This document shows, in pieces, positions 24,907-34,695 of a stretch of 64,000 nucleotides of DNA (its first letter is position 1; each line of letters begins with the position of its first letter). The stretch comes from Streptomyces sp. NBC_01485 (GTDB taxonomy: Bacteria > Actinomycetota > Actinomycetes > Streptomycetales > Streptomycetaceae). A model generated the notes under the pieces. That model was not told where the DNA came from, did no database searches, and was given only the letters and a program-made list of their open reading frames with translations. Made by a program: the position numbers and the translations under genes. The stretch covers positions 2,976,001 to 3,040,000 of the forward strand of contig NZ_CP109435.1 in the NCBI RefSeq assembly GCF_036227125.1, in the 5' to 3' direction.

Positions 24907-26445
24907 TCAGCGGCGGCCGTCGAAGCGGTCGTCATCGGTGTCGGTGGGCAGGGTGTCGAGCTGGTCGGGGTCGGCCAGTTCGGTCAGTCCGTGCACGGCA
25001 GCGTCCATGCGGTCGGGGCTGTCCATTCCCTCGACCCAGGTGACCATCTGACCTTCCAGCTCGGGGTATTCGCCGACGTGGTGCACGAGCTGCTGTTCGT
25101 ACAGCTGGGCTACCGGAGCGGCCCGCAGGCGTTTACCGACCTTGGCGGTGACCTCCAGGATCATGGGCATGAGAAGCCCCTTGGTCACGCCCTCGCGGCG
25201 CAGCTGCTCCCACGCCTGGGTGACGATCTGCCGCGCCATGTCTCCGCCGTAGTTCTTCTCGACCACGATCGCGTCGGCCTTGAGTTCGAGGGCTAGACGG
25301 CATGCGGCCAAGCCCCAGTCGTTGGCGCCCATCGAGCCGGATCGGTCGGCCAGGACGTACAGCTGCCGGTCGAAGTCGCGGCCGACGCCGATGACGCCTG
25401 TCTCGTCGCCGACGGTGGTCTCTCCGCCGGCGGGGTCGACGGCTACGACAATGCGTGCCATGTCGAGGCCGGAGAACTGGACGGCGTTGATGCGGGCGGT
25501 CTCGATCCACTCCCGCTTCCAGACGCCTCCCTCCGGCGGCCGGGGCTTCTGCAAGTAGAGGGCGGCCCAGACGCGTTCGCCGACTCGCTTGCGGGTCTTG
25601 GCGTGGTGGGTGACGTCGAAGCGTACGGGCCACAGCGCCTCGCCAGGAGCGCGGCCGAGCGGATCGTCGGGACTGTCGGCGATGGCGGGCAGGTCGATGA
25701 CCCGCCAGGCGTCGCGCTCGGTGGCGAGGATGCGTCCGGCGAGGTCGTCTTCGTGCCAGCGGGTCTGGATGAGGCAGATGGCGCCGACGGGTTCGAGTCG
25801 GGTCTGCAGGACGGAGGTCCACCAGTCCCAGGCGCGCTTGCGCATGGTGGGGCTGTCGGCGTCGGCCATGTCCTTGACCGGGTCGTCGACGATGGCGATG
25901 TGTGCTCCGCGTCCGGTGAGGCCGCCACCGATACCGGCCGCGAGGAGGCCGCCTTCGCCGCCGACTATGTCGAAGCGGTTGGCGGCCTGGCTTCCTGCCT
26001 TGAGCTGGATGCCGAGGTCGTCGCCCCAGGTGTTGATGGCGTCCCTGATCCACCGGCCGTGGTCGTCGGCCAGGTCGGCGGAGTAGCTGGCGATCATCAT
26101 GCGGTGGCCGGGGTTGCGCCGCAGGTACCAGAGGGGTGCCCAGCGGGAGGCGCGTCGGCTCTTACCGTGCCGCGGGGGCATGGTCAGCATGACGCGGTCG
26201 CACCGGCCTGCGGCCATGTCGATGAACGCCTGGTCGATGAGGTCCAGGTGCGGCGCCTGCATCTCGCGTCCGTCGGTGAGGACGGCGGCGAGCGCACCTG
26301 GCGAACGGTCCATGGCGAGTTGGCGTTCGGCGCGTGCCAGCTCGGCGCGCAGCGTGGGAGATGCGACCCGTGCGATCGTGCGGCGCCGCGCTGGCGGGAG
26401 GGTCTTGTACTGGGCGATGACGCTCTCTTGGTCTCGCGGGGTCAT
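24907..26445 (-). CDS. Terminase large subunit
   Basis: A 512-residue packaging motor. The ATPase part has Walker A PPRHGKS at 90-96 and Walker B IAIVDD at 183-188. The C-terminal RNase H-like nuclease has VAVDPAGGETTVG, IVVEKNYGGDM and DRMDAAVHG with the acidic metal ligands. All needed residues are present. It cuts phage DNA and drives it through the portal. The ATG overlaps the stop of the small subunit as ATGA. An intact terminase with a portal and capsid indicates that the element can package its own genome into its own heads. Confidence 0.92.
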   Translation of the reverse strand: MTPRDQESVIAQYKTLPPARRRTIARVASPTLRAELARAERQLAMDRSPGALAAVLTDGREMQAPHLDLIDQAFIDMAAGRCDRVMLTMPPRHGKSRRASRWAPLWYLRRNPGHRMMIASYSADLADDHGRWIRDAINTWGDDLGIQLKAGSQAANRFDIVGGEGGLLAAGIGGGLTGRGAHIAIVDDPVKDMADADSPTMRKRAWDWWTSVLQTRLEPVGAICLIQTRWHEDDLAGRILATERDAWRVIDLPAIADSPDDPLGRAPGEALWPVRFDVTHHAKTRKRVGERVWAALYLQKPRPPEGGVWKREWIETARINAVQFSGLDMARIVVAVDPAGGETTVGDETGVIGVGRDFDRQLYVLADRSGSMGANDWGLAACRLALELKADAIVVEKNYGGDMARQIVTQAWEQLRREGVTKGLLMPMILEVTAKVGKRLRAAPVAQLYEQQLVHHVGEYPELEGQMVTWVEGMDSPDRMDAAVHGLTELADPDQLDTLPTDTDDDRFDGRR

Positions 26446-26978
26446 TCCCTGTCCGCCTCGGTGAGCGCGATCAGGGCGTCGAGTTCGTCCACGGTCACGC
26501 TCTCGACCTGGACCGGTCCACCGTCCGGGCCGGACAGTTCCGCTCGGACAGGCACGTCGAGGCCGAGCAGCCGTGCGCGGCGCTCCATGATCCGTAGGGT
26601 GCGGTCGATGGCGGCGAGGTCCTGGTCGCGGACGGCCTTCTTGTAGGCGACGAAGAACAGCCGGTCGAGTCGGTCGGCCTCCAGCGCGCGCAACTCGTCA
26701 ACGTCGTCTTTCAGTTCGGCGCGGCGGCCGGCGAGCGCAGTACGGACGTCCCGGCAAGCGGCATGAATCAGGGCCTCGTTGGTGGGCGAGTCCTGGTTCT
26801 TGCGGTACCGCTCGATCCCATACCCCTGCGGGTAAGCGATGCCGTCGGAGTTGACGGTCGGGTCGGCAGCGAGCTTGCGAGCGATCGTCAACCAGTCCAC
26901 GCCCGCGAGGCGTAGATCGATGGCGTCCGAGCGGCGGCGCGCGATGGCCGCACGCGCGGCTTTGTCGGGGCGTCCCAC
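26442..26978 (-). CDS. Terminase small subunit-like protein
   Basis: A 178-residue protein starting GRPDKAARAAIARRRSDAIDLRLAG with an HTH-like DWLTIARKL segment, followed by an oligomerising helical region (AALAGRRAELKDDVDELRALEADRLDRL). Place and build fit the DNA-recognition subunit of terminase. The GTG at 26978 has GGAGGA eight bases upstream. It overlaps the large subunit by four bases. Family match is by structure and context rather than by a diagnostic motif. Confidence 0.7.
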   Translation of the reverse strand: MGRPDKAARAAIARRRSDAIDLRLAGVDWLTIARKLAADPTVNSDGIAYPQGYGIERYRKNQDSPTNEALIHAACRDVRTALAGRRAELKDDVDELRALEADRLDRLFFVAYKKAVRDQDLAAIDRTLRIMERRARLLGLDVPVRAELSGPDGGPVQVESVTVDELDALIALTEADRE

Positions 26979-27307
26979 GGCGGGGGTCCTCCACAGCTCG
27001 GGTGCGCCCCCGCGCCCGCCACCATGATCGCACTGTGCGCTTGCCTTCCACACCAGCGGCCGGGCGCAGGAGCTGAACACTCGGTGGGTTGTCGTCCGCG
27101 CATGGGCTTGTCCAGGAACACTCGGGCCTACGGCCAATGGCTCCAGTACCATCGGTTTTGGGTGGGGGCCTGTCGTGTGCGACAGACTGAGTGCGCGGTG
27201 GGGCGTCCCCCGAATCTGGAGTGCTCGCCCGCTCGGTTCCGCTGGATCTCCCGGACGACTGCACTCCGAGCAACGCTCGTAACGGGGAAGCAGGGCTGGA
27301 ACCACCC
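26979..27307. promoter_or_regulatory. Divergent intergenic region
   Basis: About 330 bases between the terminase genes (minus) and the GHKL-led defence operon (plus). Promoters for both must lie here. I see no clear -10/-35 pair and no gene. Confidence 0.45.
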
Positions 27308-28786
27308 ATGACGTACGACATCGCGGCCCCCGAGCCCGCGGGAATGGTGGCTTCGCTCAGCTCCCTGGGGTACTCACTGCCGGCAGCCGTCGCGGACCTC
27401 GTGGACAACAGCATCTCGGTGGAAGCCCGGAACATCGACGTCGAGTTCGCCTGGTCAGGACGGGACTCCTGGATCGCGGTGGTCGATGACGGCTGGGGCA
27501 TGACCGCTGAGGAGCTCGTCACGGCGATGACCGTGGCGGCTCGTGGGCCTGCGACGTCGCGTTCCTCCGCAGATCTGGGCCGCTTCGGCGTCGGCCTGAA
27601 GTCGGCCTCGTTCTCCCAGTCGAGGCAACTCACCGTGGCCACCGCCAAAGCCGGTGGTGAATGGCACACACGCACCTGGGACCTCGACGTCGTCGAGGAG
27701 TTCGGCGAGTGGCGACTGCTCCATGGAGCCGACGACGACACAACAGCCGTGCTGGACAGGGTCCGTAGCGCCACCGGCCATGGCACGATCGTGCTCTGGC
27801 GACGGCTCAACGGCTACCACGGCGGAGACGTCAGCGAGGACGACGAGCGCACCCAGAAGCAGTTCTACGCCGAGGCGGCCCGCACGGAGTTGCACCTCGG
27901 AATGGTCTTCGCCCGCTTCCTCACCGGGACCCGACGTCGGAACCTGCGAGTGTCCGGGACCCCGGTGGAACCCTGGGATCCGTTCATGGGCAACCACCCC
28001 TCGGTCCAGCGGCTCCCCATTGAGGAACTGCCTCTCGGTGGCAGTTCCATACGGGTCGAGGCATTCATCCTCCCCAGCGCCCACCGGCTCACGCCGGAGG
28101 AGTACGGCAGGGCCGCGGGGCCGCAGGGGTGGCTCGACCAACAGGGCTTCTACGTCTACCGCCGGAACCGCCTGATCCTGGCGGGCGACTGGCTGGGGCA
28201 GAGAGGCATGCGCCGCGAGGAGAAGTACAACCTGGCGCGCATCGCCGTCGACATCCCGGCCGAGACGGACGCCGAGTGGGGCGTTGACGTGAGGAAGTCG
28301 AGCGTCGTCCCGCCAGTCGGTCTGCGTCCGCACCTCCACCGCATCGCGCGGCAGGCCCGGGCGAAGGCCGCGGACGTACTGCGGCACCGCGGACAGGTCG
28401 CTGCGCGTACCCACGGTGATCCTCTGTCGTACGCGTGGAACGTGCGCCGACCGGACGGGAGGGTCACCTGCAAGATCAATCGCAGTCACCCACTGGTCCA
28501 GGCTGCTCTGAGACCTGGCGGCAACAGCACTGCAGACGTACGAGCGTTGATCCGGCTCTTGGAGGAGACGGTGCCTGTCGCCGCCCTCCGTGTGATGCAC
28601 GAGACGGACACCAGCGACGACCCGGAACCGTTCGGTGGACCGGGGCCCGCCGACGAGGCAGCGAACGAGGTCGCACAGCGCATCTACCAGTCGCTCGTCT
28701 CGGGCGGCCGCTCGCCGGCCGCCGCGCGCGAGAGGTTGCGGACTATGCCTCCCTTCGACCAACTGCAGGGCTTCTGGAGCGGATGA
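27308..28786 (+). CDS. MORC-like GHKL ATPase of defence operon
   Basis: A 492-residue ATPase with the GHKL nucleotide site: DLVDNSI at 30-36, DDGWGM at 60-65 and LGRFGVGLKSAS at 90-101. Bacterial proteins of this group resemble eukaryotic MORC ATPases and are known from restriction-like operons together with Z1 helicases. ATP-dependent clamping on DNA is the likely role. Further support is the S5-like region with EEKYNLARIAVDIPAETDAEWGVDVRKS, containing the expected Lys. The ATG at 27308 is followed 70 bp after its stop by the Z1 gene. Confidence 0.85.
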   Translation: MTYDIAAPEPAGMVASLSSLGYSLPAAVADLVDNSISVEARNIDVEFAWSGRDSWIAVVDDGWGMTAEELVTAMTVAARGPATSRSSADLGRFGVGLKSASFSQSRQLTVATAKAGGEWHTRTWDLDVVEEFGEWRLLHGADDDTTAVLDRVRSATGHGTIVLWRRLNGYHGGDVSEDDERTQKQFYAEAARTELHLGMVFARFLTGTRRRNLRVSGTPVEPWDPFMGNHPSVQRLPIEELPLGGSSIRVEAFILPSAHRLTPEEYGRAAGPQGWLDQQGFYVYRRNRLILAGDWLGQRGMRREEKYNLARIAVDIPAETDAEWGVDVRKSSVVPPVGLRPHLHRIARQARAKAADVLRHRGQVAARTHGDPLSYAWNVRRPDGRVTCKINRSHPLVQAALRPGGNSTADVRALIRLLEETVPVAALRVMHETDTSDDPEPFGGPGPADEAANEVAQRIYQSLVSGGRSPAAARERLRTMPPFDQLQGFWSG

Positions 28787-28856
28787 GCCCTGAGCCATTG
28801 TCAGTGGTCGCCCCTACCCTGCTCGATACCGTTCCAAGTTCCGCTGGAGGTCCCAC

Positions 28857-31622
28857 GTGAGCGCCGTTCCCGACGAACCCATGGCCAAGGCCACACGCCT
28901 GGTTCTCGGATTCCTGCCACAGGACCGTCAGCCGAAGCCGGAGGAGGTGCAGAACGCGGTCAACGCCATCTTCGGGATGCTGGCCGCGCAGGGAGAGAAC
29001 CTCGACCGGGACCGGCTGGCCAAGGAGATCGAGGCCATGACCGCCGTGTTCCAGGAGCGGTCCCTGGCACTCGTCGACCCCAAGGGCCACGAACCGTGGC
29101 TGCCCGAGGCGAAGAACGACCGTGCCTGGGACTTCTGGGAACGCTACCGGCGCTACCTCGAAGACGTCGCGAACCTTCCGCCGTGGGTCGTGAGGCGCCT
29201 GGACCAGAGCTCGGATGAGGTGCTCAGCCAGCTGGAGGACCCTCGCCGCTCCGGCCCCTGGCGCCGGCAGGGTCTCGTGATCGGCCAGGTGCAGTCGGGC
29301 AAGACCGGCCAGTACATCGGGCTCGCCGCGAAGGCCGTGGACGCGGGATACCGGTTCATCGTGGTCCTAGCCGGCATCCACAACGACCTCCGAAGCCAGA
29401 CACAGCTGCGGATCGACGAAGGGCTCCTCGGGTTCGACACCCAGCACCAGAACCGGTCGAACGAGGACGGTCGTTCCCGCGCGATCGGTGCGGGAGCCAT
29501 GCCCCTTGCCAAGAAGCTCGACATCGCGTCGCCGACAAGCAGCGCCGAGAAGGGGGACTTCGGCCTCGCGACGGCCAAGGCCATCAACTTCCCCCTCGGC
29601 AGCTTCCCCGTCGTCCTCGTAGTCAAGAAGCACTACAAGATCCTCGAGTACCTGCGTAACTGGGTGATAGACGTCCACGGCACTGAGGACGAGAACGGCG
29701 AGAAGGTCGTGAAGGACCTCCCTCTGTTCGTCATCGACGACGAGGCCGACAACGCCTCGATCAACACCGTCCGTGACCCCGAGGCAGACCCGACCAAGAC
29801 CAACGCCGCGATCCGCAAGCTCATGAAGAGCTTCGACAAGGCCGCGTACGTCGGGTACACGGCCACCCCCTTCGCCAACATCTACATAGACCCGGACGTG
29901 GACCACGACGTCGCTGGAGAGGACCTCTTCCCCGCCAGCTTCATCCGCAGTCTTCCCTCGCCGTCGAACTACCTGGGTCCTGAGCGGGTCTTCGGGCTCC
30001 AGGTCGACGACGAGGACGAGGCGGACGTGCAACCGCTGCCACTCGTGCGCCACGTGGACGACGCGGACGCCTGGCTCCCCACCAAGCACAAGTCCGGTGA
30101 CAGCCCCGGCGACAAGCTCCCGCAGTCCCTGCGCGACGCCATCTTCTCCTTCGTGCTCGCCTGCGCGGCCCGCCGGGCGCGCGGGCAGACGAAGGTCCAC
30201 AACTCCATGCTGGTGCACGTCACCCGCTTCACCGCGGTGCAGACCCTCGTACGCGACCAGGTCGACGACCACCTGCGGCTCATCGTGGACATGATCCGAG
30301 ACCGGTACGGGAAGGGCCCCGAACTCCGTGCCGAACTCCGGGCTCTCTGGGAACGGGACTTCGTTCCCACCACGGACAAGTTCCCGGCTGACGAGGCGGA
30401 GCCCCTGACCTGGGAGCAGGTCTCCGAACAGCTCCTTCCTGCCCTCAGGAAGATCCAGGTCAAGACGGTGAACGGCACCTCCAAGGACGCGCTCGACTAC
30501 TACGAGAACCGGAGGAACGGCCTGTCCGTGATCGCTATCGGGGGGCAGAAGCTCTCCCGCGGCCTCACCCTGGACGGTCTGACCGTCAGCTACTACCTCC
30601 GCGTGTCCAAGACGTACGACACCCTCCTCCAGATGGGCCGGTGGTTCGGATACCGCCCCGGCTACGAGGACGTGTGCCGTCTGTACACCACGCCCGCGCT
30701 CGAGGACGCCTACGTGGAGGTCACCGCCGCGACCGACGAACTCCGCAGGGAGGTCGAGGAGATGGCGGCGCTCAGCCTCACCCCGAAGGAGTTCGGCCTG
30801 AAGGTCCGGTCCTCTTCACTGGGTCTCACGGTGACCGCGGCAAACAAGATGCGGCAGGGAACGAAGATCCTTCTCAGCTACTCCGGTGAGGGTCCCGAGA
30901 CGGTGATCTTCAAGCTCGCAGCCATCGAGAAGAACTACAAGGCCCTCGAGACCCTCGTCCGTCGGCTGGACGGCGTAGCCGAGCCGGCCGTGGGAGCTCC
31001 GGGCGGCAATGTGCAGTGGGGGGCGGTGCCGCCCGAGATCGTCTCCGAGTTCCTTGCCTCCTACGAGGCTGACCGCATGGCTCAGCGGGTTCGCCCAAGG
31101 CTCATCGCGAAGTACGTGGAACAGTGCGCGAGAGTGGGCGAACTGGGCAACTGGACCGTGTGTCTGATCGGTAGCACGACGTCGAAGGCACCACGGGACA
31201 TCGCCGGACACACTGTCGGCCTCGTGACACGCAAGGCGCTCAACGACGCCTTCAAGGCCGAGGGAAGGTACACGATCCGCCGGGTGCTCAGCCCGCCGGA
31301 CGAGCTGATCGGCCTCGACGATGCGCAGGAGGCTGCGGCACGTGAGGCCGCGAGGAAGGCCGCGGAGCAGAAGGAGAAGGCGTCGGCCCCGAAGACGCCG
31401 GCGGGCCCGCACATCCGGCGGCAGAGGCGAACCGACCAGGGCCTCCTGCTCATCTACCCCATCGAGCTGCCGCAATCGGCCGACGGCGAGTCGACGACCC
31501 CCCTCGTTGGCTTCCAGGTGAGCTTCCCGCACTCCGAGTACCAGTCCAAGACCGAATACATCGCCAACACCGTCTGGCTCCAGGAGGACATCTACACCAT
31601 CGACGAGGAGGACGAGGCGTGA
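28857..31622 (+). CDS. Z1 domain superfamily II helicase-like ATPase
   Basis: A 921-residue protein with Walker A GQVQSGKT at about 143-150, Walker B VIDDEAD at about 291, GYTATPFAN at about 331 and the motif VI-like QMGRWFGYRPGYEDVCRLY near 592. The Z1 domain typical of these R-M-like systems lies between. A charged Ala/Lys/Glu helix region near 820 precedes a C-terminal domain. It probably moves along or remodels DNA for the associated nuclease. GTG start; its stop overlaps the next gene start as GTGA. Confidence 0.9.
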   Translation: MSAVPDEPMAKATRLVLGFLPQDRQPKPEEVQNAVNAIFGMLAAQGENLDRDRLAKEIEAMTAVFQERSLALVDPKGHEPWLPEAKNDRAWDFWERYRRYLEDVANLPPWVVRRLDQSSDEVLSQLEDPRRSGPWRRQGLVIGQVQSGKTGQYIGLAAKAVDAGYRFIVVLAGIHNDLRSQTQLRIDEGLLGFDTQHQNRSNEDGRSRAIGAGAMPLAKKLDIASPTSSAEKGDFGLATAKAINFPLGSFPVVLVVKKHYKILEYLRNWVIDVHGTEDENGEKVVKDLPLFVIDDEADNASINTVRDPEADPTKTNAAIRKLMKSFDKAAYVGYTATPFANIYIDPDVDHDVAGEDLFPASFIRSLPSPSNYLGPERVFGLQVDDEDEADVQPLPLVRHVDDADAWLPTKHKSGDSPGDKLPQSLRDAIFSFVLACAARRARGQTKVHNSMLVHVTRFTAVQTLVRDQVDDHLRLIVDMIRDRYGKGPELRAELRALWERDFVPTTDKFPADEAEPLTWEQVSEQLLPALRKIQVKTVNGTSKDALDYYENRRNGLSVIAIGGQKLSRGLTLDGLTVSYYLRVSKTYDTLLQMGRWFGYRPGYEDVCRLYTTPALEDAYVEVTAATDELRREVEEMAALSLTPKEFGLKVRSSSLGLTVTAANKMRQGTKILLSYSGEGPETVIFKLAAIEKNYKALETLVRRLDGVAEPAVGAPGGNVQWGAVPPEIVSEFLASYEADRMAQRVRPRLIAKYVEQCARVGELGNWTVCLIGSTTSKAPRDIAGHTVGLVTRKALNDAFKAEGRYTIRRVLSPPDELIGLDDAQEAAAREAARKAAEQKEKASAPKTPAGPHIRRQRRTDQGLLLIYPIELPQSADGESTTPLVGFQVSFPHSEYQSKTEYIANTVWLQEDIYTIDEEDEA

Positions 31623-32629
31623 CGGTCACCGAGGACGAGTGGCGTGAGCTGGAGAGCCCCCAGGAGACCCCGGGGCGGTCCAGCCTCCGTCTGCACCCAG
31701 AGTCCCCGCTCGACATCTTCCTCTCCGTCTCCCACCCCGGCCGACAGCGCATGCTGGTCCTCCGGGCGGACGCCCGCTCCGCAGATCCGATCGTGCGCTC
31801 GGTGGGCCGTCTTCCCAAGGCAGCCGGGATCGAGATGAACCTCAGTGCGGTGTCCCGGGTCGAGTACGAACTCCAGGTGATCCTGACCGCGAACGAGCTC
31901 CGCGAGGTGTTCAACCCGCTCGTCGCCGACGTCGCCGAGACCGCCAAGGCCGCTCCGGCCGCCGCAGAGGCCCTGGCAGCCGCGGTGGACAGGTTCGGGA
32001 GGTGGCAGGACCTCCTGCGTGCCGTAAGCAGGGACGGGCTGAGCGCCGAGGCCCGTCGTGGACTCTACGGCGAACTCCTGGTACTGGGTGACGTCCTCCT
32101 GACCTCGCTGGCCCAGTCTGAGACGGTCGAGGCATGGACCGGTCCCACGGGGACCAACCAGGACTTCCAGCTGCCCGAGGTGGCGATCGAGGCCAAGGCC
32201 AGCGTCGCGAAGCGCCCCCGGAGCATCCGGATCGCCAGCGAGCGACAGCTGGACGGGACCGGGACCCCTGCTCTGCTTCTCGCCCTCGCGCAGCTCGACG
32301 AACGACGCGGTGGATCGGGAGAGAGCCTGAACACAAGGGTGGAGGGCATACGGCAGCAGCTCACGAGCCCCGCCGCTCGCGTCCGGTTCGACGGTCTACT
32401 CATCCAGGTCGGCTACCTCCCCGGACACCATGACCTCTACGAAGAACCCCGGTACACCCTCCGCGAGCTTCGGTTCTGGCATGTACGGGAAGGCTTCCCC
32501 AGGCTGGTCGAGTCGGACCTGCCCGAAGGAGTCGGCGACTGCACGTACAACGTGAGCACCTCGGGTCTGGACGCCTACCGCGCCACGGCCGACGAGGTGA
32601 GGGAACTGATCGGGGGGTCCCATGGCTGA
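31619..32629 (+). CDS. PD-(D/E)XK motif protein (DUF4420)
   Basis: A 336-residue predicted nuclease. The core is GLYGELLVLGDVL at about 148-160 (the Glu of the first motif) and NQDFQLPEVAIEAKAS at about 179-194, giving Asp, then Glu-Ala-Lys. This pattern matches the DUF4420 PD-(D/E)XK family found next to Z1 and AIPR genes. It is likely the DNA-cutting subunit. GTG start coupled to the Z1 stop; it overlaps the AIPR start by eight bases. Confidence 0.85.
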   Translation: MTVTEDEWRELESPQETPGRSSLRLHPESPLDIFLSVSHPGRQRMLVLRADARSADPIVRSVGRLPKAAGIEMNLSAVSRVEYELQVILTANELREVFNPLVADVAETAKAAPAAAEALAAAVDRFGRWQDLLRAVSRDGLSAEARRGLYGELLVLGDVLLTSLAQSETVEAWTGPTGTNQDFQLPEVAIEAKASVAKRPRSIRIASERQLDGTGTPALLLALAQLDERRGGSGESLNTRVEGIRQQLTSPAARVRFDGLLIQVGYLPGHHDLYEEPRYTLRELRFWHVREGFPRLVESDLPEGVGDCTYNVSTSGLDAYRATADEVRELIGGSHG

Positions 32630-34691
32630 GCTCGACCTGGCCGAGTTCTCGCGGAGCCTTGTCGCCGATGTCCAGGCGACAGCTGACGCCGAGGGGACGA
32701 CCACCCCAGAGGCGTTCACTCGTCGGGTCTTCGAGGACCTGGAGCAGGCCGGCGTCGTGTCCAACACCTTCACCGCCTACCACAAGATGCACGGCCACGA
32801 GGTACACGGTTACGGCATCGGCGAGTCAGGCGAGTCCCTGGACCTGTTCGTGACCGACTTCCAGCTGGCACCGCTGGAGACCAAGCTCACGAAAGCCCAG
32901 ACCGAGACGTCCTTCAGACGGCTTCTGGCATTCGTTCAGCGTTGCCGGGACGGGCTGCAGCAGCACATCGACGAGTCCTTCGACGTGTACGACATGTGTG
33001 CGGCGGTCGAGAAGGCCCTTACCGAGGTACAGCGGATCAGGCTCTTCCTGCTCAGCAACCGGGTGAGCACCTCGACCGAGCTCCCGGTCTCGCACTTCGA
33101 CGGCCTGCCGGTGACCCACGAGGTGTGGGACCTGGCACGCCTGCACCGTCACGCGACGTCGGGCGCCCTCGGCGAGCCCATCATGGTGCCCTTCAGCCCC
33201 CCGCTTCCCTGTGTCTCCGCCCCTAGTTCGGAAGAGGACCACTCAGTGGTCCTGGCGGTCATACCCGGAGAGTTGCTCGCCGAGTTGTACGCGGAGTACG
33301 GCACCCGGCTCCTCGAACTCAACGTCCGTTCGTTCCTCCAGACCCGCGGAGCGGTCAACCGGGGTATCCGGGAGACCCTTCTGCACGCACCAGGCAGATT
33401 CCTGGCCTACAACAACGGGATCACCGCGACCGCGTCGCAGGTCGACTTCGTGAGGGGCCCGGACGGCGAGCCGACCCACATCTCCGGAGTACACGGACTC
33501 CAGATCGTGAACGGCGGTCAGACGACAGCCTCGCTTCACTACGCGCGGAGCCGCGACAAGGCCGATCTGTCCCACGTCCGGGTCCAGATGAAGCTCACGG
33601 AGGTGGCGCCCGAGCGGCTCGCGGAGATCGTTCCGAAAATCTCGGAGTACTCCAACACGCAGAACCGAGTGACCCAGGTCGACTTCAGCTCCAACCACGA
33701 CTACCACGTGGACATGCAGCGCATCACCCGCTCCCTGTGGGCTCACGCGACGGACGGCAGCGGCCAGGAGACCCACTGGTTCTACGAGCGTGCACGCGGC
33801 CAGTACACGGACGAGCTCGCGAAGGCCCGCACCCCCGCCAGGCAACGGCAGTTCAAGAAACTGAACCCGACGAAGCAGAAGTTCACGAAGGCGGACCTCG
33901 CCAAGTTCGTCCACTCCTGGAACCAACTGCCGTACCACGTGAGCCGCGGAGCACAGAAGAACTTCGTCGAGTTCATGGTCAACCTCGACGAAGCGCCGCC
34001 CCGCGTCGACGTCCAGTACTGCCAGCGGGTGATCGCAATGGCCATCCTGTTCAAGGCAGTGGACCGGATCGCCGCCATCCACGGAGCCGGCAGCCACAAG
34101 AGCATGATCACCACCTACACCGTGGCTCGCCTGTCCCTGGCGACGGACCGAAGGATCGATCTCGACCGGATCTGGCGAGAGCAGGGCGTCTCACTAGTGC
34201 TGGAGGCCGCGATCCACGATCTCTGCCCTCGCGTCATGCGGGCGGTGACCACGCCGCTTGAGGGGAACCACGTGGGCGAGTGGGCCAAGAAGGCGGCCTG
34301 CTGGGACGCTGTGTCAAGGGTGCCCTGGACGATTCCTCGTGCTCTGGTGTCGGAGTTGTTGGACCATTCGCTGGACGAGGCGGCACTCGCCGGCGGCGAC
34401 GGTGATCACGAGGGGGCGGCCGAGGCGGTAGCACTGATCCCCTCCGACGAGTGGTTCGCGATCGAGCGATGGGCCAAGGAGACCCGCAACCTCGAACCCT
34501 GGCAGCGACAGCTGACCCAGTTCGTCGGCAGGCGCCTCGAACTGGAGCAGGAAGTTCCCGAAACGCAGGCCGTCCAAGCCCTGCACGCTCGTACCGAGGC
34601 ACTGCGGCTGGGATTCACGCCCAGCCGTAGCCGGTGGTTCGCACCTCATGCGAGAACCACTGACATGTCAGAAGGCAGTTCGCCAAGATAG
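32622..34691 (+). CDS. AIPR family abortive-infection protein
   Basis: A 689-residue AIPR-type protein. The central region shows the family pattern LELNVRSFLQTRGAVNRGIR, FLAYNNGITATA, GLQIVNGGQTTASLHYA and SEYSNTQNRV. AIPR proteins occur in phage-resistance operons; their biochemical action is not settled, and several have a PD-(D/E)XK-like N-terminus. Here the N-terminal FVTDFQLAPLETKLTKAQ (Asp then Glu-x-Lys) fits such a site. It is coupled to the DUF4420 gene. A diverged partial copy of its 3' end occurs 0.85 kb downstream. Confidence 0.88.
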   Translation: MAELDLAEFSRSLVADVQATADAEGTTTPEAFTRRVFEDLEQAGVVSNTFTAYHKMHGHEVHGYGIGESGESLDLFVTDFQLAPLETKLTKAQTETSFRRLLAFVQRCRDGLQQHIDESFDVYDMCAAVEKALTEVQRIRLFLLSNRVSTSTELPVSHFDGLPVTHEVWDLARLHRHATSGALGEPIMVPFSPPLPCVSAPSSEEDHSVVLAVIPGELLAELYAEYGTRLLELNVRSFLQTRGAVNRGIRETLLHAPGRFLAYNNGITATASQVDFVRGPDGEPTHISGVHGLQIVNGGQTTASLHYARSRDKADLSHVRVQMKLTEVAPERLAEIVPKISEYSNTQNRVTQVDFSSNHDYHVDMQRITRSLWAHATDGSGQETHWFYERARGQYTDELAKARTPARQRQFKKLNPTKQKFTKADLAKFVHSWNQLPYHVSRGAQKNFVEFMVNLDEAPPRVDVQYCQRVIAMAILFKAVDRIAAIHGAGSHKSMITTYTVARLSLATDRRIDLDRIWREQGVSLVLEAAIHDLCPRVMRAVTTPLEGNHVGEWAKKAACWDAVSRVPWTIPRALVSELLDHSLDEAALAGGDGDHEGAAEAVALIPSDEWFAIERWAKETRNLEPWQRQLTQFVGRRLELEQEVPETQAVQALHARTEALRLGFTPSRSRWFAPHARTTDMSEGSSPR
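34495..34649. repeat. AIPR 3' end, copy A of a diverged duplication
   Basis: The 3' end of the AIPR gene. A similar stretch at 35349-35446 begins with the shared AACCCTGGCAGCG and ends with the shared TGGTTCGCACCTCA. The downstream copy has many substitutions and an internal deletion of about 45 bases. Confidence 0.75.
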
Positions 34692-34695
34692 AGCC

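Noticed and set aside
27455..28798. Minus-strand open frame over the GHKL ATPase
   Set aside because: Antisense shadow of a gene with intact GHKL motifs.
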